The notes under the pieces were generated by a model, which searched no databases, was not told where the DNA came from, and worked only from the letters and a program-made list of their open reading frames with translations. Below are positions 8,783-16,850 of a stretch of DNA of 64,000 nt, piece after piece; position 1 is the stretch's first letter; each line of letters begins with the position of its first letter. Origin of the DNA: an uncultured Anaerolineae bacterium (lineage in GTDB: Bacteria; Chloroflexota; Anaerolineae; Aggregatilineales; Phototrophicaceae); the NCBI GenBank assembly GCA_937995825.1, contig CALKJO010000002.1:124001-188000 (forward strand), read 5' to 3'. The translations under genes and the position numbers were made by a program.

Positions 8783-10525
8783 TTAGCGGCGCGCACGTTC
8801 GCGCCCCGACCACCACACAAAAATGCCCAGCGCCAGCACGCCAAACGGCAGCCCGATGATCGTGATCAGGTTGATATTGCGCAAGACTTGATCGGTGGCG
8901 AAGATCGGCGTGTCCTGCGGTCGCTGCTGCTGCTGCACCACGATCTGACTGAAGAAGGTGTTGAAGTCCGTCGCGTAGATCAGGCTGTTGAACGCCACGG
9001 TCAGGTTCGCGGTCTGGAACTGCGTGTATGTATCCAGCGCCGGTGAAGTGCTGCCGAAGACGATCACTTTCGCGCCAGTGTTGGCGTTCTCCGCCAGCGC
9101 CGCCAGCGTCAGCGGGCCGGTTGGATCATCGGGCGACTGCGCCAGCGCCGCCGTGACGTCAGCTTCGTTCTGCGCGCTGAGCAGCAGCGCCGTGACATCG
9201 CGCTTGCTGTAGGCGTTGGCGGTCGTGCGGATCAGCGAAGTGGTAGTGACTCCGGGCGGCGGCGTCGCGCTGATGGTGATGCTGTGCGGGACTTCAAACA
9301 CCACCACCGCCTGCGCGCGGTTGATGCCGCGCGTGGTGATATAGCTGGTGCTGTCGAGCGTGGAGGCGACGGGGAATTCTGGCGTCAGGAAGTTCTGCGT
9401 CTGGTCAATCACCAGGTCGTTGTTGATGCGCAGCCCGAAGTTTGCCTCCAGATAGGCGTTCAGGTTCTCCGAAGTCGCCAGGGAGGTATTGTCGGCGTTC
9501 AAGCTGTTGCCCGCGAAGATGACCAGCGCACCGCCGGCGTCCAGATACTCGGTCAAGATTTGCAGCTCCTGATCGCTGAGCGGGCGGCTGCCGCCTGGCA
9601 GCACAATCACTTCGCCATCGACGTTGGGATCATTCAGCCGGAATTCGCCCTGCGGATTGGAGAGCTGCACCAGCGAAATCTCGCGCACTGTCCAGTCATA
9701 CTGGGTGGTGAGCGCGCGCGTCAGCGTGACCATCTGATTGCTCTGGGTGTTCTCACCGGTGATGAAGAAGGCGCGGAAGTTCCCCGACGCCGCGACTTTC
9801 AGAATCGCATTGGTCAGCAAGCCCTGATCGGCGGCGCTGATCAGCTCAGCCTTTTCTGTGTCGTAGACCACTGCGCCCTGCTCATTGACCACCGGCTGCC
9901 CATTTTCATCGAGCTGCGGCGTGGTGACGACGATCTGCCCGTTGCGCGTCACGCCGTACTGCTGCGCCAGCGTCGGAACGCGATCGGCGTCGAAGAATTC
10001 ATAGCTGATCTTGCCGCCGCTGGCGCGGACGTAGCTGTCGAACAGCACCGTGTCCTGATCGCGGCGTCCGGCTTGGGCGCTGCCGTAAAATGCCAGAATG
10101 CGGATCGGCGGGATGGTTGGGTCAGCGCCGATGCCGCTGATCGCCGCTTCGGACTCCGCGGTGAGCGAGAAAGTGCTGCGCTGCGTCAGGTCAACGCGGA
10201 TGCTCTGCCCGCGCACGAACGTGAAGACCGCCACCATCGCCGCAATGACAATGATCGTGACGATCACGCTCAGTCCGCCGTAGCGCAGCGTCCGCCCAGT
10301 CAGCAGACTGCGCAGTTGATCGGGAGCCATCAGCGCCCACAGCACCAGACAGACGACCGCCAGCGCCAGCGCGCCGATGCCGACGACGCCGAAGGTGGGC
10401 TGAGTCAGAAAAACCAGCGCCGCCACCAGCGCGCCCGCCCCCGCCAGGATCAGCAGCAGACTGGGCGGGATGAACGGCTCCTGATCGACGGTTTCCGGCG
10501 TCGGATTGGGGGTTGGTTCCGTCAT
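8783..10525 (-). CDS. GldG-family ABC transporter accessory protein
   Basis: Of 580 residues, the first 105 contain three membrane helices. The GldG hallmark 'RVDLTQRSTFSLTAES' follows, then a large extracytoplasmic domain with 'LPGGSRPLSDQELQIL' and 'LVIFAGNS'. A final C-terminal helix ends in 'WWSGRERARR'. I placed the start at 10525 because GGAGGT lies 6 nt upstream; the longer frame from 10555 would overlap the preceding gene. Only one base separates this ATG from the permease stop, which implies translational coupling. GldG-type proteins work with GldA/GldF ABC components, in gliding in Bacteroidetes and in undefined roles elsewhere. Confidence 0.85.
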   Translation of the reverse strand: MTEPTPNPTPETVDQEPFIPPSLLLILAGAGALVAALVFLTQPTFGVVGIGALALAVVCLVLWALMAPDQLRSLLTGRTLRYGGLSVIVTIIVIAAMVAVFTFVRGQSIRVDLTQRSTFSLTAESEAAISGIGADPTIPPIRILAFYGSAQAGRRDQDTVLFDSYVRASGGKISYEFFDADRVPTLAQQYGVTRNGQIVVTTPQLDENGQPVVNEQGAVVYDTEKAELISAADQGLLTNAILKVAASGNFRAFFITGENTQSNQMVTLTRALTTQYDWTVREISLVQLSNPQGEFRLNDPNVDGEVIVLPGGSRPLSDQELQILTEYLDAGGALVIFAGNSLNADNTSLATSENLNAYLEANFGLRINNDLVIDQTQNFLTPEFPVASTLDSTSYITTRGINRAQAVVVFEVPHSITISATPPPGVTTTSLIRTTANAYSKRDVTALLLSAQNEADVTAALAQSPDDPTGPLTLAALAENANTGAKVIVFGSTSPALDTYTQFQTANLTVAFNSLIYATDFNTFFSQIVVQQQQRPQDTPIFATDQVLRNINLITIIGLPFGVLALGIFVWWSGRERARR

Positions 10526-10526
10526 G

Positions 10527-11345
10527 TCACGACCTCCAGCGGCGAATTTCGACAATGCGCGTCGTGATGAACAACGCGCCGATGATCATAAAGACGAAAT
10601 AGAGGATGTCTTCCAGGCGGACGATGCCTTGCAACATGGTTGGTCCGTAGTGCGCCTGCAAGCCCAGCTCGCGGACAAAATCCGCGACGCCGCTCAGGTT
10701 CGGCTGCTCGCGCAGCGTCGTTGACAGGCTCTCGGAGAGGTACAGCACCAGAATGGTCGCCGCGCCTAAGAACGCCGCCACGATCTGGTCCTCGGTGATG
10801 GCTGACCAGATCAGCGCCAGCGCGATGCACGTCCCGCCATACAGCCACGCGCCCAGATATGCGCCCGCCGCCGCGCCCCAGTCCGGCACGCCGATAGACG
10901 CCAGGATCGCCAGATGCACCAGCGTCAGCGCCAGCAGCACGGTGTAATACGCCCACGCCGCCAAGAACTTGCCGAAGATGAACTGCCCTTCATTCATCGG
11001 CAGAGTCATCAGCGTTTCAAGCGTCCCCTCGCGGCTCTCCTCCGCGATCAGGCGCATGGTGAGCAGCGGCGCGATCAGAAACATCAAAAAGGTCAGCAGA
11101 CCGGGCATCTGCTGCGTCGGCGCGGGCGCGCGTCCGTTGTTGGAGATGATATAGTCCATGAACAGCACGCCCATGAACAGCAGCACACCAAACGCGACCG
11201 CGTAAGCGATGGGCGAACGGAAAAACACGCCCAATTCACGCTTGAACACTGCCCAGAACGCCAGCGATGCGCCGATCTGAACCGGCTCCATCAGCGGCGT
11301 GTCATCGGTTCGGGTCACATTCATGTTCATCGGTTGATCGGTCAT
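10527..11345 (-). CDS. ABC-2 type permease (GldF-like)
   Basis: This 272-residue protein has six predicted membrane helices. It carries the ABC-2/GldF signature 'EESREGTLETLMTLPMNEGQ', followed by 'FIFGKFLAAWAYY'. Its ATG overlaps the stop of the ATPase gene by 4 bp (ATGA), and its stop is 1 nt before the GldG-like ATG. It should form the membrane channel of the transporter together with the upstream ATPase. Substrate and direction are unknown; the family is usually exporter-like. Confidence 0.9.
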   Translation of the reverse strand: MTDQPMNMNVTRTDDTPLMEPVQIGASLAFWAVFKRELGVFFRSPIAYAVAFGVLLFMGVLFMDYIISNNGRAPAPTQQMPGLLTFLMFLIAPLLTMRLIAEESREGTLETLMTLPMNEGQFIFGKFLAAWAYYTVLLALTLVHLAILASIGVPDWGAAAGAYLGAWLYGGTCIALALIWSAITEDQIVAAFLGAATILVLYLSESLSTTLREQPNLSGVADFVRELGLQAHYGPTMLQGIVRLEDILYFVFMIIGALFITTRIVEIRRWRS

Positions 11346-12325
11346 TGGACTGCCTCGCTTTCCGCCGCCGCCGCGACCGGCTCCGGCTGCGTGTCTGAGC
11401 CGGTCTGACGGCGCGTGACTTCCAGGAAGATTTCTTCAAGATTGATCGCCAGCGGGCGCAGTTCGGTCAGCCCCCAGCCCTTTTCGACCACCAACTGCGC
11501 AATTTCGCGCCGCGGATCGACCTCAGGGCGCGCCGGCGTGGCGATGATGCCGTCAATCGCAATCTGCGCCGACGCAACGCTCGGCAGCGCCATGATCGCT
11601 TCGAGCGCCGCCGCCTGGCTCTCGCGCCCGGTGTCGATGCGCGCCAGCACCCGCCCGCCGCGCTCCAACTGACCGCGCAGCGCGCCCGGCGATCCCTGCG
11701 CGACGATCTGACCGCGATTGATGATGACCACGCTGTCGCAGACCTGCTCGGCTTCGCTCAAAATGTGCGTGCTGAACAACAGCGTATGGTCGCGCCCCAG
11801 CTCACGGACGACATCGCGCAGCTCAAGCACCTGAAGCGGGTCTAAGCCGATGGTCGGCTCATCCAAAATCAACACCTGCGGATCGTGCAGCAGCGCCTGC
11901 GCCAAGCCGACGCGCTGCCGCATCCCCTTCGAGAGCGTGCGAATTCGGCTGTCGGCGCGGTCGAGCAGCCCGACGCGCTTCAGCACCGCGTCCGCGCGAT
12001 CCCGCCGATGCCGGACGCCGCGAATCTCCGCCAGATACATCAGATAGCCACGCGCGGTCATGTCGCGGTAGAGCGGCACATTTTCGGGCAGATAGCCAAC
12101 GCGCTTGCGGACTTCCATGCTCTGTTCGAACACATCGAAGCCTGCCACAAGCGCCTTGCCCGCCGTTGGCGGGGTGAACCCCGTCAGCATTCGCATGGTG
12201 GTTGTCTTGCCCGCTCCGTTGGGACCGAGAAAACCCGTCACCTGACCATGCTGCGCGGTGAACGAGATGGCGTCCACCGCCGTCACCGCGCCGTATTTCT
12301 TCGTCAATTCCTGGACTTCGATCAT
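11342..12325 (-). CDS. ABC transporter ATP-binding protein (GldA-like)
   Basis: Starting at the ATG at 12325 ('MIEVQELTKKYG') the protein has 327 residues. AGGAG lies 10 nt upstream, and the longer frame to 12361 would run into the promoter. It has Walker A 'GPNGAGKTTT', signature 'LSKGMRQRVGLAQAL', Walker B 'LILDEPTIGLDP' and a switch His in 'FSTHILSEAE'. The C-terminal 90 residues are the usual GldA/CcmA-type extension, here with an A/E/P-rich tail. It is the first gene of the operon and powers the downstream GldF-like permease. Confidence 0.93.
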   Translation of the reverse strand: MIEVQELTKKYGAVTAVDAISFTAQHGQVTGFLGPNGAGKTTTMRMLTGFTPPTAGKALVAGFDVFEQSMEVRKRVGYLPENVPLYRDMTARGYLMYLAEIRGVRHRRDRADAVLKRVGLLDRADSRIRTLSKGMRQRVGLAQALLHDPQVLILDEPTIGLDPLQVLELRDVVRELGRDHTLLFSTHILSEAEQVCDSVVIINRGQIVAQGSPGALRGQLERGGRVLARIDTGRESQAAALEAIMALPSVASAQIAIDGIIATPARPEVDPRREIAQLVVEKGWGLTELRPLAINLEEIFLEVTRRQTGSDTQPEPVAAAAESEAVQ

Positions 12326-12360
12326 GACATACCGGCTCCTGTCGAACAAAAACGCCGACA

Positions 12361-12389
12361 ATTATAACAGGGCGGGAGAGGCGCGTGAA
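12361..12389 (-). promoter_or_regulatory. Sigma-70-type promoter of the Gld-like ABC operon
   Basis: On the minus strand TTCACG (12389-12384) and TATAAT (12366-12361) are 17 nt apart. The -10 box ends 35 nt before the ATG of the ATPase gene. Confidence 0.6.
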
Positions 12390-12456
12390 CGCCACGAATG
12401 TAAATCATGTGTAAACTGGCGTGCCAGTGTCAACTGCGCGGCGGCGCAAGCTGCGG

Positions 12457-12462
12457 TACAAT
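12457..12462 (+). promoter_or_regulatory. Putative -10 box of the gpmA operon
   Basis: TACAAT lies 36 nt before the gpmA ATG and is followed by an AGAGGA ribosome site. No clear -35 is seen. Confidence 0.45.
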
Positions 12463-12498
12463 CAGGCGCGTTCTATCGATCAGGATGAGAGGACGATC

Positions 12499-13245
12499 AT
12501 GTACAAAATAGTGCTGCTGCGGCATGGTGAAAGCGCGTGGAATAAAGAGAACCGCTTCACCGGCTGGACGGATGTCGATCTGACCGAAAAAGGCATCGAA
12601 GAAGCGAAATCCGCCGGGGCGCTGCTCAAAGCGGAAGGCTACACCTTCGATCTGGCATATGTCTCGGTGCTGAAACGCGCGATTCGGACGCTCTGCTTCG
12701 TGCTGGATGAGATGGACTTGCTCTGGATTCCAGTTTACAAGTCGTGGCGGCTCAATGAGCGGCATTACGGCGCGCTGCAGGGGCTGAACAAAGCCGAGAC
12801 TGCCGCCAAGTACGGCGATGAGCAGGTTTTGATCTGGCGGCGCAGCTACGCGACTCCGCCGCCGCCGCTGGAACGCGACGATCCGCGCTATCCAGGCAAC
12901 GATCCACGCTATGCCGATCTGACGGAGAACGAACTGCCGCTGACCGAATGCCTGAAAGACACTGTAGCGCGCTTCCTCCCTTACTGGCACGAGATCATCG
13001 CGCCAGCGGTCGAGTCGGGCAAGCGCGTGCTGGTCGCGGCGCATGGTAACAGCCTGCGCGCGCTGATCAAGTATCTGGACAACGTCAGCGATGAGGACAT
13101 CGTTGAGCTGAACATCCCGACTGGAATTCCGCTGGTCTACGAACTCGACGCCGATCTCAAGCCGATCCAGAGTTACTACCTGGGCGATCAGGAAGCAGCG
13201 AAAGCGGCAGCCGCCGCCGTCGCAGCGCAGGCGAAGGCGAAATGA
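12499..13245 (+). CDS. gpmA: 2,3-bisphosphoglycerate-dependent phosphoglycerate mutase
   Basis: This 248-residue protein starts at the ATG preceded by AGAGGA. It interconverts 3- and 2-phosphoglycerate in glycolysis. It has the phosphohistidine motif '[10 protein letters not shown]' (His9), '[14 protein letters not shown]' for cofactor binding and the second catalytic His182 in '[10 protein letters not shown]'. The length matches the dPGM family. A tail of about 15 Ala/Lys residues extends the C-terminus. Its stop overlaps the next gene's start (ATGA), so the two are co-transcribed. Confidence 0.95.
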   Translation: MYKIVLLRHGESAWNKENRFTGWTDVDLTEKGIEEAKSAGALLKAEGYTFDLAYVSVLKRAIRTLCFVLDEMDLLWIPVYKSWRLNERHYGALQGLNKAETAAKYGDEQVLIWRRSYATPPPPLERDDPRYPGNDPRYADLTENELPLTECLKDTVARFLPYWHEIIAPAVESGKRVLVAAHGNSLRALIKYLDNVSDEDIVELNIPTGIPLVYELDADLKPIQSYYLGDQEAAKAAAAAVAAQAKAK

Positions 13246-13760
13246 GCGTTAAAGGCGCAGACCAGCACCGCCAGTTTGCCGGATCACAGCCGGTCACGAT
13301 TGCCATCGTCACTGTCAGCGACTCGCGCACGCCGGAGACCGATACTAACCGCCATTACATCGAGCGGCGAATGGCAGAACTCGGTCACATCGTCGCGGCG
13401 TATCGGCTGATCAGGGATGAGCCGGATCAGGTTGCAGCGGCTTTAGATGAGATGGCAGCGCTGGATGATGTCCGCTTGATCCTGTTCAATGGCGGGACGG
13501 GCATCGCCCCGCGCGACACCACCTATGACGTGATCAGCCGGATGCTCGAAAAGACGCTGCCAGGGTTTGGCGAATTGTTCCGCTATCTGAGCTATCAGGA
13601 GGTCGGCGCAGCAGCCATGCTCAGCCGGGCGACAGCGGGCGTCTATAAGCGGACGCTGGTCTTTTCCATGCCGGGCAGCCCGAACGCCGTTGAAGTGGCG
13701 CTCGAAAAGCTGATCCTGCCCGAACTCAACCATCTGGCATGGGAAGTCGTGCGCAAATAA
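13242..13760 (+). CDS. moaB: MoaB/MogA-family molybdopterin-binding protein
   Basis: This 172-residue protein of the MoCF-binding fold acts in molybdenum cofactor synthesis (molybdopterin adenylylation or binding). Motifs are '[17 protein letters not shown]', the phosphate loop '[14 protein letters not shown]' and '[13 protein letters not shown]'. The size suits MoaB better than a MoeA fusion. The ATG overlaps the gpmA TGA by 4 bp. No other Mo-cofactor genes are in the window, so the pairing with gpmA appears to be only an operon neighbourhood. Confidence 0.9.
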   Translation: MSVKGADQHRQFAGSQPVTIAIVTVSDSRTPETDTNRHYIERRMAELGHIVAAYRLIRDEPDQVAAALDEMAALDDVRLILFNGGTGIAPRDTTYDVISRMLEKTLPGFGELFRYLSYQEVGAAAMLSRATAGVYKRTLVFSMPGSPNAVEVALEKLILPELNHLAWEVVRK

Positions 13761-13785
13761 CGGCGCAAGATCGCCCTTGTTTTCT

Positions 13786-13884
13786 GGCTTCGGCGGGCGT
13801 ATCCTTGCACCTATTGCTGAACCGCAGACAGCAGGCGTCCGCAGCGCGGGCTTAATCTCCTGCCGAGGTCAATCTTCCGAAGCC
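13786..13884 (+). ncRNA. Ribosomal protein L10 leader RNA
   Basis: Bases 13786-13793 (GGCTTCGG) and 13877-13884 (CCGAAGCC) form a perfect 8-bp closing stem. Inside lie the hallmark segments of the L10 leader: 'GCAGACAGCAGG' near 13824-13835 and 'TTAATCTCCTGCCGAGG' at 13852-13868, with GCAGG/CCTGC pairing. In known bacteria this RNA binds the L10-L12 complex and represses the rplJ-rplL operon, which follows directly here. Confidence 0.88.
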
Positions 13885-13923
13885 ATCTATCGCGGCATGT
13901 CCGCGTCTGACACGGGCTTTCTG

Positions 13924-13955
13924 ACGACCCCTGCTGTTCTGCATGGGTCGTTTTT
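13924..13955 (+). terminator. Attenuator hairpin between L10 leader and rplJ
   Basis: ACGACCC (13924-13930) pairs with GGGTCGT (13945-13951) across a 14-nt loop and is followed by a T-run to 13955. It is an intrinsic terminator inside the rplJ 5' leader, which points to control by transcription attenuation. Confidence 0.8.
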
Positions 13956-13986
13956 CATTGATTGGCGGAAAGGAGGGCTTGGCACA

Positions 13987-14535
13987 TTGGCTATCTCACG
14001 AGAGCGCAAAGAAGAACTGGTCAGCATCTACAGCAATCTGCTGCGCGGGACAGACGGATTCATCATCACCGAGAATCGCGGGCTGAACGTTGATAAGATG
14101 GATGATCTGCGCGACAAACTGCGCGCCGTCTCCGGAACCTACGCCGTCACCAAGAACACCCTGTTCATGATCGCGCTGCGCGAAAATGGCTGGGTCGTGC
14201 CGGAAGAACTGCTCACGGGACCTGTCGCGATTGCCTTCGGCAATGGCAATCTGCCGGCAGTGGCGAAGGTGGTGCAGGGATATCTCAAGGACAACGGCGA
14301 TTTTTTCGCCGTCAAAGGCGGCGTGATCGCCAACAGCGTTTTCCAGGCGAAAGACTTGGAGACGATCAGCAGCCTGCCGACGCTGGAAGAAATCCGGGCG
14401 CAGCTTGCCGGCTTGATCGTCCAGCCGGCGGCGCAGCTTGCAGGCCTCTTGCAGGCGGCGACCTCGCAGGTCGTCAACGTCATCCAGGCCTATTTGGACG
14501 ACCGCAATCCGCCGCAGGCGGGCGAAGCGGCGTAA
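13987..14535 (+). CDS. rplJ: 50S ribosomal protein L10
   Basis: L10 forms the base of the ribosomal stalk and binds L7/L12 dimers. The start is TTG at 13987 with GGAGG 10 nt upstream, giving 182 residues, normal for the family. The N-terminus 'AISRERKEELVSIYSNLL' and the 'NRGLNVDKMDDLRDKLR' region are typical. The C-terminal helix rich in Ala/Gln is the L12 binding site. A frame extending back to 13777 exists but would run through the leader RNA and attenuator, so I rejected it. Confidence 0.95.
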   Translation: MAISRERKEELVSIYSNLLRGTDGFIITENRGLNVDKMDDLRDKLRAVSGTYAVTKNTLFMIALRENGWVVPEELLTGPVAIAFGNGNLPAVAKVVQGYLKDNGDFFAVKGGVIANSVFQAKDLETISSLPTLEEIRAQLAGLIVQPAAQLAGLLQAATSQVVNVIQAYLDDRNPPQAGEAA

Positions 14536-14583
14536 TTCAGTTCATGAATCGATCTTAACGAGAGACGACGAAAGGACGAAATC

Positions 14584-14979
14584 ATGGCGGATTTGGCAAA
14601 ACTGGTCGAAGAACTCAGCGCGCTGACGATCATCGAAGCCAGCGAACTCAAAAAGATGCTAGAAGAAAAATGGGGCGTCACGGCGGCGTCCGGCGGCGGC
14701 ATGATGATGATGGCGGCGGCTCCGGCGGCGGGTGCAGCGGCGGCTCCGGCGGAGCCGGTTGAGGAACAGACCGAGTTCAAAGTCATCATCACCGATGTCG
14801 GCGCCAAGAAGATCAACGTCATCAAGGCGGTGCGTCAAATCACCAACCTGGGTCTGAAGGAAGCCAAAGACCTGGTGGAGACCCCCAACGCGGTTGTGGT
14901 GGACGGCGTGAGCAAGGACAAAGCCGCTGAAGCCAAGCAGCTTCTCGAAGCCGAAGGCGCGAAAGTCGATATCAAGTAA
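14584..14979 (+). CDS. rplL: 50S ribosomal protein L7/L12
   Basis: This 131-residue stalk protein recruits translation factors. It has an N-terminal dimerisation helix ('[20 protein letters not shown]'), an Ala/Gly/Met-rich hinge, and the C-terminal domain with '[20 protein letters not shown]' and 'KDLVE'. It follows rplJ by 48 nt with an AAAGGA ribosome site and ends 41 nt before a strong terminator. Confidence 0.97.
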   Translation: MADLAKLVEELSALTIIEASELKKMLEEKWGVTAASGGGMMMMAAAPAAGAAAAPAEPVEEQTEFKVIITDVGAKKINVIKAVRQITNLGLKEAKDLVETPNAVVVDGVSKDKAAEAKQLLEAEGAKVDIK

Positions 14980-15020
14980 GACTCGGCGCGCATCGACCCG
15001 AAAAATGTTCAGCACGCAGG

Positions 15021-15048
15021 CGGATGGGACAGCTTCCCGTCCGTTTTT
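15021..15048 (+). terminator. Intrinsic terminator of the rplJ-rplL operon
   Basis: CGGATGGGA (15021-15029) pairs with TCCCGTCCG (15035-15043) around a 5-nt loop and is followed by five T. Confidence 0.9.
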
Positions 15049-15052
15049 GCAT

Positions 15053-15187
15053 TCATTCCGCGGTATCTGCCAGGCTGTCTGCCAGCGGATCGGCGAACAC
15101 CGCTGTGACTGGCAGCTTAAACCCCGGCAGCACGTCGCCGCCGGTGCGATCGAACGTCTCCACATCGATCAGCTTTTTCCGGGTCAT
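15053..15187 (-). CDS. Small unrecognised protein coupled to 3-hydroxyacyl-CoA dehydrogenase
   Basis: This 44-codon ORF begins 'MTRKKLIDVETFDRT' and ends 'LADSLADTAE'. Its ATG overlaps the TGA of the preceding dehydrogenase by 4 bp. GGAGG sits 6 nt upstream, a layout typical of a translated, coupled gene. It is mildly acidic with no membrane segment or cysteine. I recognise no family. It could also be the remnant N-terminus of a longer protein. Its stop lies 5 nt beyond the rplL terminator of the opposite strand. Confidence 0.5.
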   Translation of the reverse strand: MTRKKLIDVETFDRTGGDVLPGFKLPVTAVFADPLADSLADTAE

Positions 15188-16578
15188 GATCCGCCTCCAA
15201 TCGGGCGATAAGCGCGAACCTGCGGGCTGTAAACGCCGATGACCTGCCCGTTTTCGCGCTGGTAGAAAGACGCGCAGCCCTGATCAAGCATGGCGCTGAC
15301 CCAATCCGCCGCCGGAAAGCCGAGCGCCTCAAATTGGGGCAGCGACTCCGCCACGCCGAGCGCGTCCCAGATTTCAAACGGACCCAGTTCGTGCGAAAAG
15401 CCCCATTTCTGCGCGTTGTCGATGCTGACCAGCGAGTCGGCGATCTCCGGGATGCGCTGCGAGGCATACGCCAGATAGAACGCCAGATGGCGGCGCAGAA
15501 AGTCGGCGGCGCGGTCGTTTTCGCCGAACAGCGCTTTGATGCGCGCGCCTGTATCGGCGATCTGACCATAGCGGGCGGCGCTGTCGAAGGTCGGCTTGCG
15601 CGGCGGCAGATAGTCAAACGTGTTCAGGTCAAGCGACCAGAACGCGCGCTCACCGGCATCATGTTTGACCGTCTTGTAGAAGCCCTGCCCGCTCTTGCTC
15701 CCCAGCCAGCCTTTTTCGAGCATTCGCTCAAACAGCGCGTTCGCAGCGGGATGCTCTAGCAGCGCGCGCGCCGGATCGTGCGAGATGGCAGGGTGCAGAT
15801 TGCGGGCGATCTGATAGAAAACGTCGATGCCGATGATATCGAGCAGACGGAATGAGGCGCTGCGCGGACGCCCGATCAGCGTGCCGGTCAGCGCGTCGAT
15901 CTCCTCGACCGTATAGCCTCCGTCCAGCGCGGCATTGACCGTCTGCATCCCGATCAGGGTCAAGAAGCGGTTGCCGATGAAATTCGGCGTATCTTTGCAA
16001 AGGACAACCCCTTTGCCGAGCGTCGTTTCCGCAAAATCGACAAACGCCCGTACCAGATCGGGGTCGGTCTCCGCGCCGGGGATGACTTCGAGCAGACGCA
16101 GATAGCGCGGCGGATTGAAAAAGTGCGTCCCCATAAAGCGGCGGCGGAAATCCGCATCGAGATGAGCGGCGATCTGGGCGATGGGCAAGCCGGAGGTGTT
16201 GGTTGAGATCAGCGCATCCGGTTGAGCGACCGCCGCCAGTCGGCTCATCAGGCTCTGCTTGACCTCCAGCCGCTCGACCACCACTTCGATGATCCAATCG
16301 CAGTCGGCAACTTGCGCCAGATCGTCCTCGAGGTTGCCGATCTGTATTTTATCGGCGTCGGCGGGGTCAAACAGCGGCGTCGGGCTGGCGGTGCGCAGCC
16401 GTTCGATGCCCGCCAGCGCGACCGCGTTCCGCTGCCGCGGCGGATCGCCGGGCTGTGTGCCCTGTGCGGGAATGTCCAGCAGCACAGTTTCGATGCCGAC
16501 GCCGGTCAGCAGCGCCGCGATCCCGCCGCCCATCGTGCCGCTGCCGATCACAGCGGCTTTGCGAATCGTCCAGGTCAT
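15184..16578 (-). CDS. 3-hydroxyacyl-CoA dehydrogenase
   Basis: This 464-residue protein oxidises (S)-3-hydroxyacyl-CoA to 3-ketoacyl-CoA with NAD in fatty-acid beta-oxidation. The Rossmann motif is 'VIGSGTMGGGIAALL'. Catalytic His lies in 'MGTHFFNPPRYLRLLEV', and the family signature 'KDTPNFIGNR' follows. The C-terminal half holds the 3HCDH helical dimerisation domain, present in two parts. No enoyl-CoA hydratase domain is fused; a separate hydratase gene lies at 29224. A 44-codon ORF follows with ATGA overlap. Confidence 0.93.
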   Translation of the reverse strand: MTWTIRKAAVIGSGTMGGGIAALLTGVGIETVLLDIPAQGTQPGDPPRQRNAVALAGIERLRTASPTPLFDPADADKIQIGNLEDDLAQVADCDWIIEVVVERLEVKQSLMSRLAAVAQPDALISTNTSGLPIAQIAAHLDADFRRRFMGTHFFNPPRYLRLLEVIPGAETDPDLVRAFVDFAETTLGKGVVLCKDTPNFIGNRFLTLIGMQTVNAALDGGYTVEEIDALTGTLIGRPRSASFRLLDIIGIDVFYQIARNLHPAISHDPARALLEHPAANALFERMLEKGWLGSKSGQGFYKTVKHDAGERAFWSLDLNTFDYLPPRKPTFDSAARYGQIADTGARIKALFGENDRAADFLRRHLAFYLAYASQRIPEIADSLVSIDNAQKWGFSHELGPFEIWDALGVAESLPQFEALGFPAADWVSAMLDQGCASFYQRENGQVIGVYSPQVRAYRPIGGGS

Positions 16579-16654
16579 GGTTCTTCATCCCTTCGTCGCT
16601 TATTGGGAGGGATTGTAATCGGTCGTCCGCGTCTTTCCTAATGGATCTTAGCAG

Positions 16655-16792
16655 GTGCGCGACGCGGATGGACTGGAAGCCGCGCTCGAACTGCCCCCGA
16701 TCCAGGTCACCATCGCGCTCAGCGACCTTTACCGCCGCATCGCCTTCGATCCGACGTTAGGCGGAGCTGAAAGCCCGCCAAGCCGCCCCTAG
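16655..16792 (+). pseudogene. Possible gene remnant (45 codons)
   Basis: The frame from GTG 16655 reads like the C-terminus of a globular protein ('EAALELPPIQVTIALSDLYR' and on). It lacks a ribosome site and has a stop codon two triplets before the GTG. It may be the tail of a lost gene. I do not recognise the family with confidence. Confidence 0.3.
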
Positions 16793-16813
16793 CCTGATTT
16801 TCAAACTACGCTG

Positions 16814-16819
16814 TACAAT
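16814..16819 (+). promoter_or_regulatory. Putative -10 box of the HAD/SerA gene cluster
   Basis: TACAAT lies 37 nt before the ATG at 16851. An AAGGA ribosome site at about 16840 serves the gene. Confidence 0.45.
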
Positions 16820-16850
16820 CTATCTGTCACGACTTATACAAGGATCATCC

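Noticed and set aside
13777..13986. N-terminal extension of L10 to 13777
   Set aside because: The extension is the L10 leader RNA and attenuator. The TTG at 13987 has a ribosome site and gives the normal protein length.
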